From Spongilla lacustris (Eukaryota; Porifera; Demospongiae; Spongillida; Spongillidae): 64,000 nt of DNA. Made by a program: the position numbers and the translations under genes. Location: positions 811,733-875,732 of the forward strand of contig OX442432.1 of the NCBI GenBank assembly GCA_949361645.1, given 5' to 3'. Below, piece after piece: positions 50,758 to 64,000 of this stretch (positions within the stretch are counted from its first letter, which is position 1; the number at the start of each line of letters is the position of its first letter). The notes under the pieces were generated by a model. It worked only from the letters and a program-made list of their open reading frames with translations, did no database searches and was not told where the DNA came from.

Positions 50758-53232
50758 ATGTCTGACGAGAAGGACCCAAGCAACCTGATGAGTGATGAAC
50801 AGCGGCCGCCCGCCCAAACGCAGGAACCCAGTTCATCTCAGGCTGAGGCAGCAGCTACTCCCAGCCAAGCTGACGGCCCGAACGAGAAAAAGGCCAGGGA
50901 TTACATAGATCAAGCGGAGAGGAAAGTAAAATCTGCTAGTGGATTTCTGGGCAACATATTTGGGTAAGTTAGCCGTGTGTATACATGTATGTGTGTGTGT
51001 GCGTGTGCGTGTGTGTGTGTGTGGATGAGGAGGAGGAGGACAGGCAATGCTTACCTTCCATTTTGATTTACGTTAATAGTGGACCAGCGAAGTTGGAGGA
51101 CGCCGCTGATTTGTACGTTAAAGCGGCCAACGCCTATAAGCTAGCAAAGAAATCAATCGGTCCGCTTTTTCTTGCTCCTTAACATGACGTAATGCCTCTC
51201 TGTGTCACCTTAGCTGCTGGGGACGCATTTCGCAAGGCAGCAGATATTCATTTTAGGCTTGACACGAAACACGAAGCAGCTAGCATATTAGCCGATGCTG
51301 GCCAGGTGTTGAAGAAGGACTCCCCCAGAGGTACACACCATGTCCTTTGATGGTATTTTTATTTATACTTTTCAATCAGAGGCAGTGGAGTGCTATCAGA
51401 GGGCAATTGAGATATACACAGATATGGTGAGGATAGGTTGAATGAGCAATTTCATTTTGCACTGCTGGTGGTGATGATACGAACCTTTCTATTTAAATGC
51501 AGGGCAAGTTCAGTATGGCTGCTCGCTACCACACCAGTATAGCAGAGATATGTGAAGGAGAACTGGTCGACTACGAAGGGGTACATGCACGCCGCTGCTT
51601 CCCCACCTGTCACTCACTTCTGTGTGGTGGTGTGTCTTTACCCCACCATCCCCTCCTCTCTTGGTGTGCCCCTCCCCCTTCCCTCTCTTGGTGTGCCCCC
51701 TTTCCTCTCTTGGTGTGCTCCTCCCCCTTCCCTCTCTTGGTGTGCCCCCTTCCCTCTCTTGGTGTGCCCCCTTCCCTCTCTTGGTGTGCCCCTCCCCCTT
51801 CCCCCTCTGGTGTGCCCCCTCCTCTCTTGGTGTGCCCCTCCCCTTCCCTCTCTTGTTGTGCCCCTCCCCCTCCTCTCTTGGTGTGCCCCTCCCCCTTCCC
51901 TCTCTTGGTGTGCCCCTCCCCCTTCCCTCTCTTGGTGTGCCCTCCCCCCTCCTACCTTCAATTGTAGGCCATGAGAAATTATGAGACTGCCGCAGACTAC
52001 TTCAAAGCTGAAGACTCTGTAGCGTAAGTGTGGTTATGGGTGCGGGTAGGCGTTGTATTACATTACATCATCCTTCTGTCATGTGCAGGTCAGCTGACAA
52101 GTTAGTGCTGAAGGTAGCTCATATGGCTGCTCAACTGCAGAGATATGACAAGGCCATTCAGATTTTTGAGGAGGTACATGCACGCACACACACACATACA
52201 CACACACAACACACATACACACACAACACACAGCACACACACACATGCACAACACACACAACACACACACACACACGCACACACACACACATGCACACAC
52301 ATATACACATGCACACACACACAACATGCACACACACACACACGCACACACACACACATGCACACACATATACACATGCACACACACACAACATGCACAC
52401 ACACACACACGCACGCACACACACTCCTACTCTCATTGTATTTTAAGGTGGCCAGAAACAGCTTGGAGAACACACTAAGGAAATATTCTGCTAAAGAGTA
52501 CTTCTTTAAGGCAGCTATCTGCAACTTCTGCATTAGTGCTGAGAAAGCAAAAGTAAGTGGCTTATGTAATGGTGCATGTTTATATCTCTTCCTCTGTAAT
52601 GGATGCCATGCTAATATACCTCTACCTATTTAATGGATGCCATGCTAATATATCTCTTCCTCTGTAATGGATGCCATGCTAATATATCTCTACCTATTTA
52701 ATGGATGCCATGCTTATCATATCTCTGTTTCTGATGTTTACTGCAGGCAGCAATCCAGAGTTACCAGGAGATACACCCTGGTTTTCAAGGGACTCGAGAA
52801 TTGAAGCTGATTGAAAACCTCCTGGAGGCCTGTGATGAAGCTGATACTGACAAATTTTCTGATTATGTGAGCTCAGAATGGGGGGGGGGGAGATATGGGG
52901 GAGGGGGGGATATGGGGGAGGGGGAGGGGGGGATATGGGGGAGGGGAGACATCTAGAGAGACAGCATCATGTATGATCTAATAATGTATTTAATGGGGGT
53001 GCTAGTCACAGCACTTTTCTTGATTGCATAGCTGGCAGTAAGTAGCACTCAGTGTGATATGAGGCTTGTCCTTGTGCTGCAATACGCACTTACACCTCTC
53101 ATGTTACTATTTTTTTCTTCTTCCGCCCATAAGGTAAAAGAATATGACTCAATATCAAGGATCGACCAATGGCTCACCGGACAGCTGCTTAGCATCAAAC
53201 GATCGATCACATCTGGACCTGATATTAACTAA
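50758..53232 (+). CDS. NAPA: Alpha-SNAP (NSF attachment protein)
   Basis: Ten exons (50758-50963, 51080-51159, 51214-51330, 51380-51426, 51503-51580, 51968-52023, 52089-52173, 52448-52552, 52747-52866, 53134-53232) join in phase to 330 aa. The protein loads the ATPase NSF onto SNARE bundles so that they can be taken apart after membrane fusion. It matches human alpha-SNAP along its length: AERKVKSASGFLGNIFG, EDAADLYVKAANAYKLAK, AAGDAFRKAADIHFRL, YQRAIEIYTDMGKFSMAARY, ASADKLVLKVAHMAAQLQRY, KYSAKEYFFKAAICNFCI and EYDSISRIDQWLTGQLLSIK near the C-terminus. An extra ~38-residue Ser/Gln/Pro-rich N-terminal extension precedes the usual start. Human alpha-SNAP ends in LR-type residues important for NSF stimulation; here the end is SGPDIN. 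Introns are 46-387 bp. Confidence 0.95.
51630..51955 (+). repeat. C/T-rich tandem repeat in alpha-SNAP intron 5
   Basis: About 12 imperfect copies of ccccttccctctcttggtgt with variable gcccctcc spacers. It occupies most of the 51581-51967 intron and gives spurious ORFs. Confidence 0.9.
52178..52430. repeat. CA-rich microsatellite in alpha-SNAP intron 7
   Basis: Compound (CA)n, CACG and CATG repeats beginning 5 bases after the donor and filling the 52174-52447 intron. A ~75-bp block is repeated twice within it. Confidence 0.95.
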
Positions 53233-53396
53233 CCTCCACAACTCCTCACGCACCCCACCCCCACTCCCAACCTTGAGTATTTACTGTTGTGTTAGGTGTG
53301 ATGTCAACATTCATCTGTACTAGTATAAAATAAAACTGAATAGATAGTAATTACGATAACAAGAATATGACACCCTAATGATGCCAGAGTTGACAC

Positions 53397-54035
53397 TCAG
53401 TATACTCTGATGATGTCATCTCTTCCTGGTCCAGTTCCAATCCATTGTACTATATATAGATGTGATCAAGTTAACATACATGTGCCAGTTGTGCACATTT
53501 ATATCTCTCTTACTTGGAATACCCATAAGCTCCTCGAGCTTCTTAATGTACGTCTTTGTGTTGCTTGGAAGGTCATCAAAACACTTTACATGAGTTATGC
53601 TTGACTTCCAGCCAGGCAGAGAGATGTAGTCCACTTGAACCTTCTCCAGCGTGAACTGATCGGCTAAGGGTGGTGCGTATGTTTTATATGCAGAGAGTCC
53701 ACTCGTGTAAAAGGGGGTCAAAGTGCACGTTGCATGCAGGCGCATACCTGGCATTGACAGCAGGGGCACTCCATCCACCTTGTACCCAACTCCTATCTTG
53801 ATCTCCTCAAACGTGTCCAGGATGTCCAGCTTTGTCAGACACACGCTGCAGGTGCAAGCACGCAAAAGGCAGTGAAAACAGGAAAAGGTGTGGTCAAGCC
53901 CCGCCCCTACCTCGTGTAGCCGTTCACCATGGAGCTGTACTTGGCCACCATGACATCGAACCACCCACACCGGCGAGGCCTGCCAGTTGTCACGCCAAAT
54001 TCTCTGCCAAGTTTGCGCAACTTCTCGCCAACGTC
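53397..54035 (-). CDS. ADSS: Adenylosuccinate synthetase, C-terminal exons (partial)
   Basis: Four exons (53911-54035, 53748-53845, 53514-53663, 53397-53449) join in phase to the last 141 residues. The enzyme condenses IMP and aspartate with GTP in AMP synthesis. They read [64 protein letters not shown] and [19 protein letters not shown], ending [17 protein letters not shown]. This follows human ADSS ([49 protein letters not shown]). The last exon is only 53 bp. About 290 N-terminal residues, including the GTP-binding loop, are not seen between 54036 and the 200-N gap. The next gene begins at 54844 on the other strand, so missing sequence or a misjoin at the gap is likely. Confidence 0.92.
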
Positions 54036-54289
54036 CTGCGAGGGAGGGCAGCAGACCGTCATCCTCAGGTGGATAACACCATGATAATAAAACACACAAG
54101 TATCATACACAGCATGCCCCTTCTATGCAGTAATGATAAGTGGAACTAACATTTAACCCTAGTGCTGTGTGTAAGTTTTTATTTTTTTACCCCACTTAGT
54201 TAGCTAGCATTTATGACAATTGAGACAGTTTGCAAGGTATGGTATGACCATTCCACATGACAATAAACAAGAGTCCCCATCCATATAGG

Positions 54290-54420
54290 GCTCAAGATAA
54301 TTCACTATATGCTATTAGCTTGAATTGTGAATGGTATTATCCCTATCCATCCATACCTGTAAGTGTGTTCACTATATGCTATTAGCTTGAATTGTGAATG
54401 GTATTATCCCTACCCATACC
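54290..54420. repeat. Short direct duplication next to the gap
   Basis: The text ttcactatatgctattagct followed by tgaattgtgaatggtattat and cccta occurs twice, near 54300 and 54367. Confidence 0.9.
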
Positions 54421-54523
54421 TGTAAGTGTGACACTATCCCATAACTGCATGTTATAAAATGTTACACACTTAAATCAGCCCCTCCTCCCCATCTTAGCCC
54501 CTCCTCCCCACTTATATCAAATT

Positions 54524-54723
54524 NNNNNNNNNNNNNNNNNNNNNNNNNNNNNNNNNNNNNNNNNNNNNNNNNNNNNNNNNNNNNNNNNNNNNNNNNNNNN
54601 NNNNNNNNNNNNNNNNNNNNNNNNNNNNNNNNNNNNNNNNNNNNNNNNNNNNNNNNNNNNNNNNNNNNNNNNNNNNNNNNNNNNNNNNNNNNNNNNNNNN
54701 NNNNNNNNNNNNNNNNNNNNNNN
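54524..54723. other. Assembly gap (200 N)
   Basis: Exactly 200 N. The round number suggests a placeholder, so the true distance is unknown. Confidence 1.
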
Positions 54724-54843
54724 TTTCGTTGCAAGACGCGAGGCATCAGCTTGTGACAACTATGAATAATTAGTGGTTAAGTAATTAATATTAGCCCCCC
54801 CCCCCCCCCCCCCCCCCCCAGACTATGCATTGCGCGTATAAGT

Positions 54844-55227
54844 ATGTCCAAAAAATTGTTGGCCGTTGTTCAAGAAGGTGCGCGTTCTGCAACAACTACA
54901 AACTCCCCTTTGAATGCTGTCTGGCACAGAGACGGCTCGCTTTTTCTTAACGTACTTGCCAAACCCGGAGCAAAGCAGAGCGCCATTACAGAGATTACCG
55001 ACACCCACATAGGAGTGCACTTAGCAGCCAGAGCGCAAGAAGGTGAGGCCAACAGTGAACTAATAAGGACTATTGCCGCGGCCCTCGGAGTGCCAAAAGG
55101 TCGCGTCTCCATTCAGCGAGGTCACCGAGGGAGAGAGAAAGTCTTACGAGTTTCCGACCAATCCGAAAGTGTGGATACAAACGAGATACAAATGCTACTG
55201 CAGGCAAAAATCGGCCAGCAATTTTAA
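54844..55227 (+). CDS. DUF167/UPF0235 protein (C15orf40 homologue)
   Basis: Single-exon gene of 127 aa. It has the DUF167 pattern: LFLNVLAKPGAKQSAITEIT, IGVHLAARAQEGEANSELIR, ALGVPKGRVSIQRGHRGREK. In C15orf40 the equivalents are HAKPGSKQNAVTDL, PPSEGEANAEL and GGKSREKVV. Length agrees with the human protein. The biochemical role of this family is not established. The start follows a ~24-C run (54797-54820) by about 25 bases, so the promoter must lie in or beyond the gap side. Confidence 0.9.
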   Translation: MSKKLLAVVQEGARSATTTNSPLNAVWHRDGSLFLNVLAKPGAKQSAITEITDTHIGVHLAARAQEGEANSELIRTIAAALGVPKGRVSIQRGHRGREKVLRVSDQSESVDTNEIQMLLQAKIGQQF

Positions 55228-55297
55228 GTTTTAGCTGACGAGAGGTCTAAATTGTGTCACGTGCATGCAACATTAATACACGTGCAGATGATGATGA

Positions 55298-56677
55298 TCA
55301 ATAGAATTTCAGTTCTGTGTATTTTCGTTTCCTGACCGTGACGAGTGTGTTCAGGTGACTGTTGAACTGAAAGTAGTAGTCAGACCAGAGCGGGCAGAAG
55401 AGGATGACTAGAATGAAGTTGGCTGCCAGGTCGAAGAAGAGGGAGGCGGAGAGGATCACCCTGGTCCACTCCAGAGTGTTTGCCGCATACAGAGCACCCA
55501 CTGTGATGGGGAGGTAGCCAAACCACACAATGAAGCCCACAGCAAAGAGCCTGTAGATGTTCAGGACCAGAGGGTTGTTCTCCTGTTGGTAACTGTGCCA
55601 GAGCTCGTACAGGGAGTAAGGTAGCAGTAGGAAGCGATAGCTTTGGTACAGCCATGCAGCCCAGGTCTGATAAGGGTTCTCTGTGCAGGTCTCGAATTTG
55701 GAAATCTCTTGGTACACCTGTAGTACATGAGCGTGTTAGGTTTTTACAAGCAATATTGGTACTAAACTTACCACCATCCAAGCAAAGAAGATCGCAGAGA
55801 AAACAACATACAATCCCCAGATTGTGAAGATCACAAACTTGAAGCTCAAGACTGCCTTGGTTAGCTGCCAGCCTCTGCTGATGAGCAGGAAGAGGAGCAC
55901 CAGAAGGCAATCGCTGGCCATTGCTACCCCCGCCCCAAGGTGGCCCAGCGGTGTGACCCCTACGCCATCGGAAGTGTACAGTCCTAGGTGAACTAGCTGC
56001 AGTCCCTGCCCTGCCAGCTCCAGAAGGAGCAGCAAGGTGAACAGCTTGACCATGAGGTGCAGGCGGCGGTGCTTCAAGCACCAATGGTTGTACATAACGA
56101 ACGCTGTCTGGAACGCAACCAGAACTAGATACGTGAAGGTCGCTATCAGCGTGATTATGCCCACGCCCTCCATGTCGTAGGAAAACTGTTGGAACAGGAC
56201 GTCACCGGGTATGTTCTTGATAGTGATCGTGTAGTCGAACTGTGTCGGCCCTGAGTCCTCCCATTGTGTCGGGGACAGTCGCACGCAACCAAGGAACACT
56301 AAATACCAGTACTCCGTCGCGCCATTCGCTTTGACCGTAGATGTGATCTCCGTTGTGACAGCAGGGACAGTCCACCTGTGTACGGTTAGGTTTGACAGCT
56401 GACTGCAGTTGTTTGACGGTTCTAGTTTGCGGTTCAGTTCCATCCAAGTCTCATATGAAACGAACGCTACAGTCACAGACTCGTTGGTTGCAGTTCTGTT
56501 ACTGAACGTACCGGAAAGTTGAACTTGAGCGTTCGCATGCATCCCAAACTTCGCAATAAAACGTAGCTTGCTGTCATTTCTGTCGTAGGTGTATGAAGTT
56601 TGGCGGAACACCGCTGCCTGGGTGGCGTGAAATACGGTCACTACAGCTATTAGATACACACCCCACCATCGGCACAT
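55298..56677 (-). CDS. GPR180/TMEM145-like seven-transmembrane protein, gene 1
   Basis: Two exons (55772-56677 and 55298-55717), phase 0, 441 aa. A signal peptide (YLIAVVTVFHATQA) is followed by a ~180-residue glycosylated extracellular domain and seven membrane segments. The membrane region has the signature of the intimal-thickness-related receptor/GPR180-TMEM145 family: HLMVKLFTLLLLLELAGQGL, FTIWGLYVVFSAIFFAWMV, YELWHSYQQENNPLVLNIY and GYLPITVGALYAANTLEWTR. These proteins have been linked to trafficking or signalling, but their ligands are unclear. It lies head to tail with its paralogue. The last exon is nearly identical to that of the paralogue. Confidence 0.88.
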
Positions 56678-56856
56678 GAGTTGTAATATAGTGAGGGGGG
56701 GAAAAACACTGCCCCATTACGTCACATGACCTTTACACCAGTACTATTATAAACGCTGACGTGATCGTGACACACATTTTTTTAAAATAAAGTGAAACCC
56801 GATGCTTAACTTAACCACGTAAAGCTTTGATAGTTTTATACACACATACGTAAAAT

Positions 56857-57273
56857 ACACAACTAACTACACCACACATCTAAATCTACAATGCACTTCT
56901 ACTCAACATAGCTCTTGAGTTGGCCTTAATTAAGGACATGTTCAGACGAACATACAGATTTGAAATCACTCTGGACATTGTTCGGTTTGTTTTGATGCAG
57001 GGCCTGTGGGCCAAACGTGAGATGGTATATTGTGCTTCTACGCCCCATGCACACTGCTAAGGGCACACAGATCCATTCAAGTTCTTCAGTGTATTCACAA
57101 CGTACCATCTCCCGTTTGGCCCGCAGGCTCTGCATGAAAACAAACCAAACAATGTCCAGAGTAATTTCAAATCTGTATGGTCGTCTGAACATGTCTCTAA
57201 TTAAGGCCAACTCAAGAGCTATGTTGAGTAGAAGTGCATTGGAGATTTAGATGTGTGGTGTAGTTAGTTGTGT
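56857..57273. repeat. Retroelement 3' fragment folded as a perfect-like hairpin
   Basis: The left arm 56857-57028 and right arm 57102-57273 are reverse complements with few mismatches, around a loop of about 73 bp. On the minus strand the loop and left arm read ELEWICVPLAV, then LYVRLNMSLIKANSRAMLSR, the C-terminus of the retroelement family. The right arm repeats the last part on the plus strand (LYGRLNMSLIKANSRAMLSR). So a retroelement end carries an inverted duplicate of itself. Confidence 0.85.
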
Positions 57274-57357
57274 AATTAATGTATGTGTGTATAATACTAA
57301 GATTATTATTTGACAATAATTATTACATAAAACATATGCACAAACAACACAGACAAG

Positions 57358-58828
57358 CTACAGAGAATCATTTTTCTCTGACAGTACCAATGAAGTATAA
57401 CGTGTCCTGCTGCCAATTACATTCAGGTGACTGTTGAACTGAAAATAGTAGTCAGACCAGAGTGGGCAGAAGAGGATGACTAGAATGAAGTTGGCTGCCA
57501 GGTCAAAGAAGAGGGAGGCGGAGAGGATCACCCTGGTCCACTCCAGAGTGTTCGCCGCATACAGAGCACCCACTGTGATGGGGAGGTAGCCAAACCACAC
57601 CACGAAGCCCACAGCAAAGAGCATGTAGATGTTCAGGACCAGAGGGTTGTTCTCCTGTTGGTAACTGTGCCAGAGCTCGTACAGTAAGTAGATGAAGAGA
57701 AGGATGCGATATGACTGGTACACCCAGCCTACCCAGCTGTTGTACGGGTGATCAGGCCATGTCATATATGGGAATACCTCCTGCAACACCTGAAAAATAA
57801 GGAACACCACACCATCACACCTTCTGTTATGTTATGTTACACAGGCCACTCACTACTGTCCACACAAACAGAATGACAGAGAAGACGATGTACAGGCCCC
57901 AAACCAGTAGTGTGAAGAGAGCCCTTGGGATGAGCCTTGTGGTCATCTGCCACCCTTTGCTGATCAAAATGAACACCAAGACAAGAATCCACGTGGACAA
58001 GCCTCCAATGGCAACTCCCAGGTGGTCGAGCGCCGGGACCCCAACACCATTGCTTGAAAAGACAAGCCAGTGAATAAGCTGAAAGACCTGTCCGTCAAGC
58101 AGCAAGAAGAGAGAAAGTGTGTACAACTTGACCAGAGGGTGGATTCTGTTCGCGGGGCCCGGGGGCTTCCAACGCTTGAATACAGACGGCGCGTGTACGA
58201 CCACGTGGAAGAGGAGGAGTATGCCCGTGGCCCCCGTGGAGCACATTGTCATGACGACGATTCCAATATACTCGTACGAGAACTGATAGATGAAGGGCCC
58301 CGTGGCGAGGTCGTTCAATATTTTGATGCTGTACGAAAACTCAGTACCGTTCGACGCGGCCAATGACGAGTTGCTGATGTGGCATGATATGAGAACGAGG
58401 TACCAGTACATGGTTTGGTATTGATTAGTCAGAGGCGCAGAGAAATTGTACTCTACGCCGACATTTTTGAAAAAGCAATTTTGCTGGGGCTCATCAATAC
58501 ACGAGCGCGTGTTGTTGTTCAAGTAAGCATTGGCGGTAAGCAGGGAGGCTAAACTGTCGCACGACTTGGTGCCATTACGATAGATCACCTCCCATATTGT
58601 TTCGGGAACAAAGGCACAAATCGCAGGGGTGGAGAAGTTGTTCGGTCTGCTGAGCGAGCCTGACAAGTACACCGTGTTGCCTGCTTTCACGCCGAATTTT
58701 GTAAGGTACTGTACGACACTCCCATCCGTCCGAGCATCCGTCACGTCGTAGTTCCCGCTGACCTCCGTTAGTTCAACTTGCGGCAGCTGAAGAAAAACAA
58801 CAAAAGCCGGGAGGAATGCTCCAAGCAT
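57358..58828 (-). CDS. GPR180/TMEM145-like seven-transmembrane protein, gene 2
   Basis: Two exons (57854-58828 and 57358-57789), phase 0, 468 aa. I chose the ATG at 58828 because it starts a good signal peptide (MLGAFLPAFVVFLQLP); the frame is open 21 codons further up. The extracellular part is Cys- and N-glycosylation-rich. Membrane segments include IHPLVKLYTLSLFLLLDGQV, HWLVFSSNGVG, LLVWGLYIVFSVILFVWTV and the shared block from YELWHSYQQ to the C-terminus. Exon 1 is only distantly similar to gene 1. Exon 2 is almost identical, which points to gene conversion. Confidence 0.88.
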
Positions 58829-59787
58829 TTTATAGTAATACACCAAATTTATCGAAAAAAGAATGCAACCCTGACAGAAAGCCCGGCCCACGGTTGTATT
58901 TACTTAGATTACAAGGTAAAACCCAGCCCACGAGGAATCATCATTATAATATGGCAACGTTCGTTACCGCAATAATTGGGTCAAATACTTTTACTAAACA
59001 AGGATTGATTAGTGGTAAAATTGCGTGTGTGGATTTGTTCATTATAGTTCCTAAGTGATGGCAATGTACTTGTACTTATCCGTATATTTACATGTAAGGG
59101 CATGCTCCCATTGTTGTGACATTACCTTCCCATTATGTTGTATGCCTAGGCCTCTTTGGAGCGCAGAATTAATGGCAGTGAGCGAGGGTCCTGAGGGGAA
59201 ACACAGTACTAATGACCAGTACCGTGGTTGTGATGGTAATAAATCTAAAAGAGAGAACAAAACTTAGAAAAGACGCTGTCATTTTGTTAAGATATTAAGA
59301 CCCAGATATTGAAGATAGCTAGGCAATAATTAACAGATCAAATATAAATATACCCTGTAAGTGTTTTTGAATTATATGTATAATTGTCATTAAATAGGAG
59401 TTATCGTTGTGACCAATAAGGTTTTGAAAACATTTAAATGATTGCTTGAGGTTCAAATGGAGTTACATGTATAGGTGCTGAAAGGTTTGTGCTTTGTGCT
59501 TCTGTTGCCACAATGACATTGGGGGGTCACAATTTTAGACAATTGGGACAACTGTGTTGGCCACGTGACTATATTGTTGACCATGACTATGTGGCCATTG
59601 TTTTCATGTGGTCACAATAAACGCTACACTGTGAAAGCTTCAAGCCCCATTATGACAACTATCTTCTCCCTCCCCCTCACTTTTCCCCACTCCTTACGCT
59701 AATCCGAAGCACAAACACAAATGTAGTACAGTGTACTCACAGTAGATTGTACACACACACAAACACACATACACAACAATTTGGGCC
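58829..59787. other. Intergenic, no supported gene
   Basis: Moderately AT-rich. A ~60-bp stretch near 59520-59620 repeats ttgaccatgactatgtggcc-like text. No gene seen. Confidence 0.6.
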
Positions 59788-63003
<3,216 letters not shown>

Positions 63004-63464
63004 TTGCGATAGGTAATGATAGGCAGGGCTCGCTCATTGGAACTGCGGTATCACGTGCTACGTTGACCATTGATATAGATTGATGATTATATTACGTGGG
63101 ATAATTAACCATGATTAAATAAACTTGTATGTCTGCCCGCCCGGGCATGGCAGCGCAGTTTTCAAATGTCGGTCACAGTGTATGTGTATTCTCTTAGTGG
63201 GCATACTTCATTAGTTCAGCTAACTATTGGGATAATCGATAACAATCAACTGACTTCAATGAATAGATTTATAAACCCTCCAACCTTCAACAGTAGTTTT
63301 GTTTTATCTGAGCAATGTTACTGTCTCCTCTCCATTCACTGTTAGTGTACAGCTTTGGTAGGCCCAAGCTGCAATGCCAAATTTGATCAATTCAAGCAAT
63401 CCAAGTGTGTATTAGAATAGACATCTACAGACATCAGGTACAGACATCAGGTAGGTATTCACAA
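63004..63464. other. Intergenic between GPCR-PIPK 5' end and PPC-domain gene 3' end
   Basis: No coding sequence. It presumably contains the GPCR-PIPK promoter, but I see no specific element. Confidence 0.5.
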
Positions 63465-63707
63465 CTAATCTCTGCACCCAACTGCAAGCTCAGGAAATCC
63501 AGTACGTGGGTCAAATGGACGAGTGAATTTCAGTTCTGAGCAGTCTCCCACCACAATCTCAGCGGTTGTGAAGACCACCATGTCACCCAGCACATGTCCC
63601 CCCACCACGTGGCCCTGGGCATCAGACAGGGCAACATGGAGGTGGCCACCAGCAGAGAGGGTTCCAACCAAGGAAACTATTTCATGCCTATGTTTCAGTT
63701 CGATGAT
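63465..63707 (-). CDS. PPC/DUF296-domain protein, last exon (partial)
   Basis: The last exon begins after the acceptor cttccaaactccag and ends at a stop at 63465. Its 80 residues read HEIVSLVGTLSAGGHLHVAL, SDAQGHVVGGHVLGDMVV, TTAEIVVGDCSELKFTRPFD and TGFPELAV. This is the C-terminal half of a PPC (DUF296) domain, with the family's SL-G-LS-GG-HLH-SD and GGH-L-G patterns. In plants the domain sits in AT-hook proteins; in bacteria, archaea and some animals it stands alone. Upstream exons lie beyond the MITE and outside the window. Confidence 0.85.
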   Translation of the reverse strand: MIELKHRHEIVSLVGTLSAGGHLHVALSDAQGHVVGGHVLGDMVVFTTAEIVVGDCSELKFTRPFDPRTGFPELAVGCRD

Positions 63708-63751
63708 CTGGAGTTTGGAAGCACACACAGTTGGTTAGATGTGGAGGGTTT

Positions 63752-63948
63752 GTAGACAATGATTGAGTAAAAAAGAAACAAGGAATTATGTAATAATAAT
63801 ATTATGCAATGATGAATTTATAAATATTAGATCTACACTTAGCAATTTCAAGAAACAATATAGGCAGATTAGGTCTGTATTCGTCATTGCATAATTCTGG
63901 TAATTAATTCCTTGATTCCTTACTTTTTACTCCATCATCATTGTCTAC
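63752..63948. mobile_element. MITE, family A copy 4 (full length)
   Basis: It begins gtagacaatgattgagtaaa, then aaagaaacaaggaattatgt. It ends ccttgattccttacttttta, then ctccatcatcattgtctac. Inner arms (ttatgcaatgatgaatttat against attcgtcattgcataat) also pair. It sits in an intron of the PPC-domain gene and is the best copy for defining the family. Confidence 0.8.
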
Positions 63949-64000
63949 ACCTACATCATAATTATCTTCTGATATCCTTATAATGTCTTATAATGTACAC

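Noticed and set aside
51497..51984. Three ORFs of 120-156 codons rich in Pro/Leu/Cys/Ser
   Set aside because: C/T-rich repeat of alpha-SNAP intron 5; exon 5 ends at a gt donor at 51581.

Overview
The window is eukaryotic and animal-like. Genes are split by GT-AG introns, many only 60-400 bp long. Intergenic DNA is rich in AT and in CA/GT microsatellites, and it holds MITE-like foldbacks and broken copies of one retroelement family. The gene set (alpha-SNAP, adenylosuccinate synthetase, NAA40, CD39-type NTPDases, GPR180/TMEM145-type receptors) points to an animal. A seven-transmembrane/PIP-kinase fusion and a CapA-like protein, with compact genes, make me think of an early-branching marine animal such as a demosponge. 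That placement is inference only. I derived gene models by hand from splice sites, reading-frame phase and remembered family sequences.

Layout. 1-1.46 kb: 5' part of an NAA40 N-acetyltransferase gene (minus), with a 22-bp minisatellite in one intron. 1.7-4.5 kb: a large disordered protein (plus) whose small last exon encodes a RAD51AP1/RAD51AP2-like C-terminal motif. 5.2-8 kb: a retroelement fragment split by a foldback, then a hAT-like element nested in another foldback. 10.6-11.2 kb and 18.9-19.2 kb: two paralogous small two-transmembrane genes (minus), separated by 5'-truncated or frameshifted reverse-transcriptase elements (11.9-16.8 kb) and a six-exon CapA-like gene (17.2-18.8 kb, minus).

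20.2-33.4 kb: three tandem copies of a ~4.5-kb unit. Each carries a two-exon gene for a thioredoxin-like domain fused to a Cys/His domain resembling one in PHR proteins (MYCBP2/Highwire). Two copies also contain a duplicated terminal exon of an NTPDase gene. 34.6-37.9 kb and 43.2-49.4 kb: two CD39-type ectonucleotidase genes (minus). The second is complete (8 exons, 486 aa) and has a 2.8-kb 30-bp minisatellite in one intron. The first has no recognisable N-terminal exons. Between them lie a pogo/mariner-like MITE and a 1.3-kb inverted-repeat element.

50.8-53.2 kb: complete alpha-SNAP gene (10 exons, 330 aa, plus). 53.4-54.0 kb: C-terminal exons of adenylosuccinate synthetase (minus), running towards a 200-N assembly gap. 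54.8 kb: single-exon DUF167/C15orf40 homologue. 55.3-58.8 kb: tandem pair of GPR180/TMEM145-like receptors (minus) with near-identical last exons and diverged first exons, separated by a retroelement hairpin. 59.8-63.0 kb: GPCR-PIPK fusion (minus, 4 exons, 810 aa). 63.5 kb: last exon of a PPC/DUF296 protein (minus).

The genes do not form one pathway. Themes are extracellular nucleotide hydrolysis (two NTPDase loci plus exon copies), membrane receptors and phosphoinositide signalling, and local tandem duplication.
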